A stretch of 64,000 bases of DNA from Odontesthes bonariensis. Lineage: Eukaryota; Chordata; Actinopteri; Atheriniformes; Atherinopsidae. This document shows, piece by piece, positions 40,701 through 52,700 of the stretch. The position numbers and the translations under genes are program-made. The stretch lies in contig NC_134519.1 in the NCBI RefSeq assembly GCF_027942865.1, forward strand, positions 19,998,248 through 20,062,247, in the 5' to 3' direction. The notes beneath the pieces are model-generated. The model saw nothing but the letters and a program-made list of their open reading frames with translations, was not told the origin of the DNA and did no database searches. The first letter of the stretch is position 1; every line of letters starts with the position of its first letter.

Positions 40701-43700
40701 ACGAGTTGGGTATCAAATTTTATACTCTTATGCCGAGTTTCCATATAGAAATATTTTTTTCTTGCGTTCTGCCACCTAAAGAAGAAGTACTATAAACCCT
40801 GAGAACATTTTCAGAGTACTCCATCGTTCTTGTACCACAGCTCTGAACATTTTAAGAACTTTTCAGAAAGAAGACGGTGTTGTCAGTGTTACTCTTTTTC
40901 AGGCTCTAGGTGATGGAGTAAGAAAAATCACGAGTCTGGTGTCACAGGGGTGTCTGCATTCAGAGCCGTGTGCCTTGCTTGGTGTTGGACCACGTTCTTT
41001 GTTACAAACACGTGCACTGTGACTTGTCAAAAACCCCATTGCACACAAACCTGAGTGAACAGAGAGTTTTGAAATTTCTAATAATAATGAATAAAATGAT
41101 CAAAGTACTTAAATTATATATATATTAGAACAATGAAATTGCGAATTCACAATCTTTATGTACGATTCCATTTCTTCCGAAACTACCGAATCTGTATCAT
41201 GAAATAATTTTCCCAGAGTAGATAGCAAGCACAAGATGGAGTAACCATGAAATCTGAACAGCTTTAATGAGAACCATGACCTAATGTCAAATGCAAGTTC
41301 AGTGAAAATGTATCGAGGTGGCTACATCCGGTCCAACTTCAATTAAGTTCTTCGAGTCACAGTTTCCACACAAGATCATGTCATTTTGCCGTAACAATTC
41401 ATATTACCATGCCAAGCCCACAGTGGTGGTTTAAAAATGACCAGTAATGATCGCTTTTCTCCGTTTAACATAAATAAACAATGAGTCTTTGATTTTCTAA
41501 GGTTAAACTGCCCTATATGCCCCATTGTAAGGATGTAGTTGTTATGAACAACAACAAAAAAAAAGTGTTCAGTCTAAGACAGTTTGCACCATAGTTACTG
41601 AAGGGAACCTGTGCATGTCTGACAGGGCCTTACATGTAAATATCACTCAAATGTTTAGAATTTATTTATGCTTTTTTCTTTAAAAAAAAAAAAAAAAAAC
41701 TAAATATTTTTGATGAGACATTAATTTATTCAATCAAAACACAAATTCTATGCAACCGACTCTTTCTCAAGGTCATAACTTACCTTGTATTGTATTGTAC
41801 TGGTATTTCTGCTCAGTTGGCTCAGGTGTTGCATTCTGCTTGTCCTCTTTCTCCTCCCAGGTCTCATCTACTGCCTCAGCAGGAGGTTCAGCAGGAGGTT
41901 CAACTGGAGCTGGAGGGCTGGCCTGAGTGGGCAAGGGCTCAGGAACAGACTTGGCAACCTGCTCCTGAAACATGTTAATGTTGGAAGTTACCTTGTGGAA
42001 AAAGCCTGTTTCAAAACTAAATTTCTGAACAAATATCGCTGATAATGATGGAACTTCTACTTAAACACTGCCCCTGTATAACTCTTAGTACGTCTGCATC
42101 TGAAGACAAACGCACCTCTGTGAAGGCATCCAGGAGGTCCCCAATGGCTTCCTTCTTATTGATCTCTTTCATGTTGTTCTTCTTCTTCTTTGGCACAGAC
42201 ATAGCAGCTTCACAGAAAGCACAAATTGTTGACATTAAAATCTCATAAATCCAACATTATCTATATGACAATCTGAAATGCAGGTGAGAAATAATCACAC
42301 TGTACCTTGCATAGTAGATTCCTCTGGGCAGCTGACGGCGGGAGGAGGGACATCTTCCGTTTTCTTTATCTGCTCTTGCTCTTTCTTCTCCTCTTCCTCT
42401 TCCTCTTCCTCCTCCTTCTCTTCCTCCTCCTCTGGGGTTGGTGTTGCTTTTGTAGCCACAGGTGTGGATTCCTGAGATTGAGAAGTGTCAGGCTTGTCAT
42501 GGGATGTAGTGTCTGAAACCGTCGTATTCTCAGACAGTTCTTCAGTCTCCTGAGGAAGACCATTGGAGAGAGGAGGCTCTGCTGTTTGAACTGGTGTGGG
42601 CTCCGGTTCGGGGACAGCAATCACGTCAATGTCCTCGGTCTGTGAAGCAGAAGGTTCCTGCACGCAGGTGGGGGACTGAGAGACTTCACTTGCTTCTTTT
42701 GCAGCAGTTTCTTCTTTTGCCACGGTAACAGGAGTAACTGTTTCTGCTATTTCAACTGTAGGCTCCAGCTTAGCACTGGCCACGTGCTCCTCCTTTTCCA
42801 GTTTCTTAATATCCTCGTTTTTCATTTCATCCTTTTCTGGTGCCTTCTCAGATGGAGCTGTCTGAGGTTCCTCAGTTTTCATAGGTGCCTCTTGTGCTGC
42901 TACTGGTGCCGAAGATCCGACAGGGGAGTCAACTGTGTCACCAACATCAGCACTGACTGTGTTTACTGCCTCAGGAGGAGTAGCGGTACCTGTTGCTGCT
43001 GCAGGGAGGGAAGGTGGAGACTGCGGGTCCTTTATTAGCAGAGATGGCATCACAGTAGCAGCAGTAGGAGCTACAGATGGGGCAGCCAACTCAACAGGCG
43101 GAGCTATGTGGCTGTCCACTTCCTGTTTGACCTCAACCACAGGATCTGTGGTTGTTGATGCAGGAGGTGGAGGGGTTTCAGCACCAGCAGGGAGCTCCAT
43201 GCTTTCATCTGGATCATGCGAAACATGAAGCGAATCATAAAATTAGGAAAACTTGCAGCGATCGTACATATTTACTATCACAATTGCAAATATTTTCTCA
43301 CCTCCTCCTGTCGATGCGGCAACAGGTGGAGCAACTTCACCATTGGTCTGGGCAGGACTTGTATCCGCTGTAGAGGCCTACAGTCACACAATAGTAGTTA
43401 GAACGGTTTTCAAAGTGACTATGAAAAGTGTATATTAATTACAAAGATCTACAAACATCACAGATTACAAAATATCTGCAATGCAAACTTTATGACTATT
43501 CTTTAAAAAACTTTTGTGTGTAGTGATTCCATTTGTTTATGTGGAAAGGTTGTGTATTTAGCTTTATATCGCTTGTTTTATAAAACCCATTTTCTTGATT
43601 TGAGACGAACCGACATGTCAACAACTGTATGCAAAGAGGTACAAATGAATTTTTCAGCAACGAATGCTTAGTTCAGACTCAATTGTGTCCCTTTCACTCG

Positions 43701-46700
43701 TTTAACAAAAAAAAAACATTTTAAAAATTGCCATTTTCCTGACTTCCAATTTCCTCCTACTTTAAAAAACAAGCTGAATTTCTCTAGCAGTTATTGTTTT
43801 AACCAGCAAAACCTGTTTTCTGTCCTTCCTCGTGTTCCTTCACACAGACAACATGAACAAGAAAAAAAACTATATCTCCACAACCAACTCTGTTCTACGT
43901 TTAAAGCGGTCAATAGAGACTGGACTGTACCTGTGGGGGCGTCGGTGTGGTGGTGGATCTTCCACCCGACATGATCTCCTCTGTGATATCTCGCCCACCC
44001 TGGTTAGGGTCTCGTATTATGATCTGTCACAAACAAAAGAAAAATATTTGTTAGCTTTCCACTAAACAAATATTAAACATTACATAAACAGTGTGCAAGC
44101 ATCCTGCCGCTACTGATCTGTAGTTAATCTGCTGCCCATCATGACAAATAGTATTGTTATTTTCAGGGAAAAGGGAATGTTCCACATTGAACAGACAGTA
44201 CACTTTCTCTCTATTCATGTCTCTTACATCAGACAAGAGGTGCACGAGCCTTTTGTTTGGACACGCTACCTGTTTGCGTTCCCTCTTTGGTGGGCCTTGT
44301 GACTGTGCCGGTGGTTGCTGAGGAGGCGGAGCTTGTTGCTGTTGCGGGGCGGCGCTAATTATGACATTTTGAGGCTGGACAGATGGAGGGTACTGTGGTT
44401 GAGCTGGATAGTATGCTCCTGCTGTAAAAGGTGGAATGAAGCAAAAAAAAATTACTCAAATGACAAAATAAAATAAAAATCCGTTCCAGTTTGACCAGAT
44501 CTTATTACTTATGTGGTTGTATGTTAATGCAAAAATATTTTAAAGTGCAACATTTACTTGTGCACACATAGAAAAATCCTCCCATCATACAATTACAGAG
44601 TCATCAATCATAACATTTAAGAAGTGTGTAAATCAAGACAAAAACATTAAGAGGTGCGTGTAAATTTGAATTTGCGTTACAACCGCATAGACCCCATTTG
44701 CACCTGGTATGTCCATGTGTCTTGTTGTCAGCTCCAAGTCTGATGGCTCAAAACACATACTGAGCCTGGGACACAACCCCCAAACTGCTTTAGCAGTGTG
44801 AAGACAAATGCGTTCTTTGCCTCACTGAATGACCACCCACTCAACTGATTAGTGTTCAAAACATGTGTTCTCAGTCCTGCACCAGGACAGGTACCCATGC
44901 CTATTATTATACATTAATTCTACATAAGACTGTCAGGCAAGTGGGCAGTCACAGCACTTTAATGCAAATGTCTGCGCACCCTAAGAGTTTAATGAAAGGG
45001 TTGTGGGACTATTGCTCTATTAATGGGTTGGGAGGTATATAGGATATAGGTGGGTCAGTTCCAACTGTTTGAGCTACATGGCTGTAGGTTTGTTAACCAA
45101 AGCTGCGACCTGAAGCACTTAGAGCTGTCCACTTATAACGAGATCACCCGACACACGCAGAAAGGCAAGGTATGAACAGGGCCGCAGATTCATTTGGCAG
45201 TTGATGTGCTTTGTTGTAACATCATCTGGACTGGATTTTCTCAATATCCTTAAACACTAAATGTAGTTTCATATGGATCTAAATACCTAACTTGACCGTT
45301 TGCCTGTGTGAGGTTTGGGTTCAGACTGAGCCTGCATCATTATATTTTCCTCTTTAAAGTGATAAACATACACTTCTTTGTCTCTCTACCACCCAATACC
45401 CTCCCCTTTTTTTTTGTCTTATTTGGTGAGAGCAAATAGTGGCCAAGCCTCTTGAAACGTTTAAAAAACAGTCTGGGAACAGTCTGTCTCCGCAATTATT
45501 ATTATTATTATTATTTTTTTTTCAAATAATAAAACACTAAAAACATGCATTTATTTCTACAACTCAGTTAACGTTTGTTGTTTCTATGCCTTTCTATTAA
45601 GTTCTTTAATTTGCCTCTTACAGTCCGTGTGGAATTATAGGTTAATACTTTGCAGGTTGTATATACTTCTCCAAAACAAGTTATTCTTAATAAGTTAAGA
45701 AAATTAGTTTAAAAAGTGGATTTTTCACAAATATAAAAAAATATATTCATAATGAAGATTCATAATGATTCTGCGTTAGCTTGTTTCAATTTGTTCTTCA
45801 AATTACAGTTATAAGCCATCGTTTTGTGGAAACGAGGTCCGCATTGCAAACCGTCTCTGGACATATGTTCGTACACGAGTGCTTCCATAAAAAGAAAACA
45901 AGTAGGATGAGATTAGACAGGAAGTGCCACAAATTTTTTTTGCCACTGAAGCCTGCTGACCACCACACAAGCACACACACTACTCACCAGGGAAGCGCTG
46001 GGAGGTAAGAGGAGCACCGTGGAGAGAGAGACGGCCATTCTCTCGCCCGCCCCCTCTCCCCCCACCACCCCGCCTCTCCCTCGCAGCAAGAGAGGGCTCT
46101 GAACCAACGCAGCAAGGAAGAGGAGGGGAGTGAGGGACGAGAGAGGGAGGAAAGAAAGAAAGAAAGAGGGCAGGAAGAGACAGATGCAGAATGAGTTAAT
46201 GAGAGGATCCAGAGGAAGCAGGGTGTTAAAGAAGGTCCCATGAAATGAGCGATGGACTTCACTGTACTCAGCTTTTAAAATGCTTTCTGAAAGAAATGGT
46301 TAGATTTGTTTGTTAAACCATCTTGCCCTCGAGTGCGAGTATGAGCCAATACTCACAGCATTTGCATGACATAACAGGCCAGAAGTGCGTTTGGATGCTA
46401 GTTTCTAAAAGATGATTCTCACCTTAAGAGTGCAGTACAGTCCATTTCCCCACCATAACTAGTTAATATTCAAATTAGACTCCTAATAATGTCAAATCCC
46501 ACCTAACCATCCAATAATATGTCGATGCATCAGAAAGATGGCCTCAAAGTCATTTCATGGAACCTGTAAGGCAGTGTCAGGTGAGACTGCAGCTAGAGAG
46601 AACACAGGCCAAAGCAGAATCAAGCCAGACCACATGCAACTGGCAGTTCAACACATATAGCAGTGTTCTGACCCAGAACAGCATTAAAAACAACAACCAT

Positions 46701-49700
46701 CCAAGCAAAACCACGACACATTCAGAGATACTTTACGGACAAAGATATGAAAATGTGGATATGGAGTAAACCAGAGGTCCAGCTTTTGAGATACAGTTTT
46801 GAAATTTCACACTGTTTAACCGTTATGCCTCATGTTTGTGGTTGTGCTTGGTCATCGCTGCTGTAAGGCAAACAACAACAACAACAACAAAAAACCTCTT
46901 ACCATAACCAGAGTATTCAGCGGGGCTAGTTCCTGGGTAGAAGCCTGTACCACTGGTCACAGGATAATGCTGGGTGGGAGCCATGTATGGGGCTCGATAC
47001 TGCAGAAACAAAAACGGTGACTAATAAGTGAGTGACCCAGGCCAACTTACGCCACATCCATAATAACAGACTACACCTGGTCAATCAACTGAAAGTTACA
47101 ATTTTAAAGTGAGTAACGCGATACAACTACTAAAGAAGTGTCATTACGACACTGATCCTGCAGGCTGCGTTTCTATCACGCTTGACCGGCTCTGGAACAA
47201 CAGCCCCACACAGCCGGACAGTGAATGATCTTTTAGTTGTGTTGATGACTGACAGGTGAAGTAAAACAATTGTTAAACAAAAGACTATACATCTCTTCTC
47301 GTTTTTGTCAGCAAGTTGTCGCTGTTCAGGGCCTCCATGTTAGACATTACAGCTGGTGGACTTGGATTTCTATAAAGAAAATGTGAGTTGAGCTCAGTTT
47401 TGTTGCCCCGATCACAGCAACTTCAGGGAAAATTAGCGTGTGCAGCGAGCTAGAACCAGTTACTACCAGCAACTACCGCAAAGTGATTTGAAATAGGATT
47501 GAATCCCGATTAAATATTTCCACACTGCACTCAAGAGCCAGGTGTTAGCAGGTTCTTGAGCAGTGGAAAAAGGGCTTTACAGGACCCCAGAGAATGACCG
47601 AAAATCTATTAAGTGTCACTAACCCTTTAACTTGTTTGCACGGTGCATTTTCTGTCTTAGCTGTGTGCCTTCTCCCCCCAAACTCAGTCAGAGGAAAAAT
47701 GTCAAGGTCACAGTGATTCAAGGGCAGAGATGAGGCGGGTCTTCACCTCTGCTGCAGAGATTCTTGGAGGCTAATGTGAGTGCTTTTAAAACTGTGACCT
47801 TTAGGCTACTTGTACATGCATCTGGTAAAACAAATGATGAGTGCCTATAGTAGCCTACAGTGTTTCCCACAGAATTTTTGGAAACTATGGGGGGGGGGGT
47901 GTAAATTCACGCGGCGTAAATTTGTGCGACTGCAGATTTTATTTTATTTGATTGATTTGCACACATTCATTCAAATATAACAAATACACAATAAAACACA
48001 ACAAATTTTAAAAAAGGAATGTGTGCTGGAGATTTCAGAAACCCTTGTGGGCTTATAAGGAAACCTCATCTTGTCATTAAAACCCAATGATAACAATTGT
48101 AATAGAAAATATTTACAGGTTAAAACTAAACTTCATGAAAAATATGAATGGATCATATACAGTGAGTACTTATGCCTTTTTGAGAAACTTGAAAAGGTTT
48201 TCCTTGATAACAAAGGGTATGGGAAGTACACAATGAGTTCAGGAACACATCAGAAGTGGTTTGGTTTTGATATCTTTAAAAACAAGAGAGCTATTACAAA
48301 ATAAAAGCCATAAATAAGACTGAGTCATATACACTGATTACTTATACCTTTTTAAAAATAATTAAAAGGTTGTCCTTGATAATAAAGGGTATGGGAAGTA
48401 CACAATGAGTTCACAAACACATCAGAAGTGGTTTGGTATTGATATCTTTAAAAACAAGAGAGCTATTACAAAATGGAATGGAATTAACTATGCACACTGA
48501 GTAAATGTTCTGACTAAAATGATTTTTCTGGAAACTAAAAGGCTGTGAAAGCTTTATAATGAGTTCACAAACCCATCAGAAGTGCTTTGGTGTGCATTGG
48601 TTGAATATCCAGTGAGAACAAAAAAAGGCGTTGCACTTTTGGCACGGTCCCTAAGCGCTCCGGCTGCCGTAGTTCACTAAGAAGAATATTCGGCGCGGTT
48701 ACTCTGATCTTCAGGCTTACTTTGGTGAGTTGATAAAGCCTGTGGTATGTTAGTCTTAGTTTTCTGTAAATATTAATACCATCCTGAGGCGAATTGGTGC
48801 GGTTTTCGTGACGCTATTACAATTACAAAGCCGGAAAATAGGCGAATGTCGAATATAAAACCAACTTCACCCCGCTCCGCCTAGTCGGGACGGTTGACCA
48901 CACATGCGGGACAGATGAAACACCTTATTTTAAACAGAAACTATTGAGCTTACTATTTTTTTAAGCAACAAACCGGACAACATACTAGTGTACCCGTCAT
49001 TGCTCAAATTTCACATTATTTCTCAGAATATAAATAGGTCAAAAAAATATGTTTGTCAACGAAATCACGATGATTACAGCTGACCTTTATGCACGCGCAC
49101 CCACTGATCTATAACGTGTGTCAATCGCCCCGACAGCGACTAATAACACATAAACCTTTTTTGCCACTAAACTTCAAAACTCTGACATTGCACACTTTAG
49201 GACATGTTTAATTACTAATTCACCTGTTGTATAGTCATATTGGTTGGTTTTCGAGGAAATCGCTGTGTTTCAAAAAAAAACTATGGCGGCCAAAAGGAAA
49301 CTATGGCGGGCCGCCATAGTTTCCTCAATGTATGTGAAACACTGGCCTAGCAAGCCAGACCCGTACAGCAAAAAGCTGTACAGTGAACCCTCGCTATAAC
49401 GCGGTTCACCTTTCACGGTCTCGCTGCTTCACGGATTTGCATCGTGCATTGTGTTCTGCATTCTGATTGGCTAAACAGTCTCTCCGCTTCTTATCTACCT
49501 GTGTGTCAATAACGTTGCGGTTTAATATGTACACGTACACGTTCATTACAGTTCTCAAACATAATCGATGGTGGCATGTCGGTATATAAAAATCTTTTTG
49601 CCCAGAAGAAAAAAGAGCGACAACAACTACCGATATGTCCTTCTCTCTAAAAAACACACCTGCACCGCAGGCTTTAGAAGAAAAAAACGCAGAGTCAGCA

Positions 49701-52700
49701 GCTGCTCAGCAGCTCAGTCAGAAGAGCAGTGAAATACACGTGAGTCACTATTTGTCCTACTGTACTTTGTATATTTTTTTTTTCATAACCAATTTTTATT
49801 TTCTCCCGTTCTAATCCAATGACTCGGGTCGCGATGGGGCGGTACTGATCTCCGCAATTTGAAGCCTTCAGTTCGTATTGATGATTAAAATGATTATTTT
49901 ACAGACTAGTACAGTAGTTATTTGTAAAAAAAAAAAAAAAACGTTTATACAGTACTTTTATTTGTTAAACAAATGCTTGGGCCTGTAAAAAGGTTTTGTT
50001 CTTTGGTTTCAATGTATTAAGGAGTATTTCATTGTATGATAATTGTAAAAAAAAATAAAGGTTACTACTTCACGGATTTCGCCTATCGCGGGTTCTTTTT
50101 GGAACGTAACCCCCGCGAAAAATGAGGGTTCACTGTACAGGGGTCTAGTGATGCTGGATAGCTGTGTGGGCGGGATAAACGGTTGTCTGTCAAGTTGCCT
50201 TTGCACTCAACGCCACGCAATAGGATGGCACAACAACCAATCAGAGCGATGAAGAAGGATTACGTAGTCAGCGCGACGGACCAACGGAGCAAGCTGGTAA
50301 ATTAAACTTTTACCGTACCCGGTGGGCAAAACTCTGAAAACGTCCTTTAAAAAAAAAACAAACAAAAAAAAAACTTAAGTGCAGTTATCTGTTTGTCTCG
50401 CAAAGAAAACTGTATATCTAAATTTTCTAGAGTCGCTACCAAAGCCAAAAACTGTTCGCTGGGCGCAGCCATTGTTTACCTCTCTCTGGAACTACACACT
50501 GAAACGTCGCACCTCTGTCGTCACTAGGTAACCCGGCCTCCAACCCCGCTCCTCACAATTTAATTGCCCCGATTAAGTTTCGATTTGCAGCCTTGCAAAA
50601 CGACCACAAGTGACTAGACTAGCCCCGGAGCAAATTCAATTTGTGGTCGCTAGGGGCGTCTAGATTTCTAGGCTATGCCTATAGACCATTGCCAAGAATA
50701 AAGGTCTCTGAGACCAATAAATTAATCTAATGAAAGGTAGCCTAACAGCCATATGAAAAGTGCATGGTTCTGTCAATTCTAATGCAACATACAACAAGAA
50801 CTGTGTTTCTTTTGAAATGACGACATTTATGCAAGTTTTACTTCTGCTGTACAAACACAAAAGAAACACTTACCTCCATCTTCATTCCTGTTTTAAATAA
50901 TTTACATATCTACAAATTAGTATGAGAGACGACAACAAGGCAACTCTTACAACGTGAAAAAAAAAATCTGGGTGCACCTAAAAGGCCACACGAGGCATAA
51001 AGTCAGTCTGGAGCCCTGTTTTCCATTTAGGCTACAGTGGTAATATGATGAGCGTGAACTCTTTTGTTTCTTTGAGCATGTTACTGAATTAAAAGACTAG
51101 TTGTGTGAGCAGTAATTACTCATGTGAGCTCACCTGTCCAGGGGGGATGAAGTAGCCCTGAGGAGAGCTAGCGAAAGGCAGCTGCTGCTGGGGGATCATC
51201 ATCATCTGGGAGCTGGGTGGGTATACATGTGTAGGTCCGACAGGTCGAGGCCCACTGCCCGCCTGTACCCTTGGAGCACTGTTAGCCATTGCAGGTCGGT
51301 TCTGATAGTAACTCTGGAGAGAAAATGAAGGGGAATGGAGGAATTGAAAAAGAAAATATTGCAGGAGCAGAATACTTGCTCTGTATATGCATTTGTTGTC
51401 TCAACTTTTGGTTCTGTTGACCAGTTAGTTCAAATGTTGCAGCATTTGTGCTTGTGTGCGTGTGTCAAGTCACAAAACACACACCTAACCTCAGATGGCA
51501 GCAACGAAGTCACAGCAACCGATAGCGAGTATATCAAGTTCAGCTTTTGGGCAACATGTAGTCTACATTGTACTGAAATACAAGTTTTCCTGCCACACTG
51601 AGATTAGCCCAAATTAAGAGGAGAGGGACGAAGAGAAAAGCTGTTACCTGCAGTGCTCTGTATCCACCCTTCAGCCGCATAACGCATGAGCAGAGAGCAA
51701 GAGAGGGAGTGAGATTAAGGTGAAAATGAAGACTAGAGACAATGAGGAAGGTTTAGATTATAAAGTGTAAGAGGGAGGATTATGAGAGGCGATGTATCCT
51801 GCAGTGATGAACAGTGCGCTCAAAAAAACCCACAGACGTACATGCAATTCTGTACTGGCCTGCCTAGAAAGAGGATCTTTTCTAGTCCTGAAGGTCAGAC
51901 TTTAGAATCACTGTAAGAGCTGCAGGCACATGCAGAAACTGATGCTGAAATGCTCCAGGTACAAAAGATTATTCTACTTTCATATCAAACTGTTGAGATG
52001 AAACCTGTCAATAGTTGGGGCTGACAGAGATGCAAACTGACAGGAGAGAAATGTGATGTAAAAAATAAAATAAAATCTATGATCCTCAATTCAAAACAAA
52101 TGGGATATTTTGTGATGGGAGACACACCCAACCAATATGGAGCTTTTGGATTTATTCACACTTGAGGTTTAGTTAGATCAAAATTAACCCTGGCGTGATT
52201 ACTTTGTTGGCATGGGTCATTTGGAGTCGTTTTTTACCACACATATAAACATTTAAAAATCTCAATTAGTAAAGACAAGACTGTATAAGGTCTTCTTGAA
52301 TAAAATGAGTCCATTTAAACTTTGCAAATATCTTTTTTAATAAAATCCAGAGAATACATACACTATGAGCGTGACTTTATTCAAAGGTCTTCAATCAGGG
52401 ATCTGTTGGCTTGAGGAAAGGATTTCAAGTATGAAAAGTTACGCAAACTAAGCTGGCAAAGCAGAGCAACGCTAATTTCTGTTTTAGTCTGGACGAAGGT
52501 ACCGAAAACCAATGCTACTCTTAGAACTGAGAACTGCTATAACTTCAAACTACACTCAAACCGATCAGAATAAAAGCATGTACGCATGCCGAGTAAACTA
52601 ATTAAAGGCATTTTAGAATAAAGATTTGATAAAATAAAAACATTTATTAAAATGACAATGCAAATAAATACATTTTGTCTGACGCTGACAAAGTAAGTTA

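Larger units (their letters stand above)
47851..50675. mobile_element. Outer DNA element (hAT-like MITE, ~576 bp once insertions are removed)
   Basis: Terminal repeats are TAGCCTAGcAAgCcAGAC at the left (interrupted after TAGCCTA by a second element) and its imperfect complement ending GGCTA at 50675. The 9-bp word tgcctatag abuts both ends (47842-47850 and 50676-50684), a target duplication near the 8 bp usual for hAT elements. There is no transposase frame. It carries two later insertions: 47858-49344 and 49381-50135. Confidence 0.75.
47000..51133. other. eif4g1 intron, mostly nested transposons
   Basis: Between the ...[11 protein letters not shown] and [12 protein letters not shown] exons. 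The sequence 47851-50675 is a single composite insertion, described separately. The remainder (47000-47841 and 50685-51133) shows no features. Confidence 0.7.

Noticed and set aside
42784..43228. Plus-strand open frames opposite the eif4g1 903-nt exon
   Set aside because: Shadows of the low-complexity A/P/E-rich coding exon on the minus strand.
48071..48304. 77-codon plus-strand frame inside the CAGTGTTTC element
   Set aside because: Created by the 170-bp tandem repeat; no transposase motifs.
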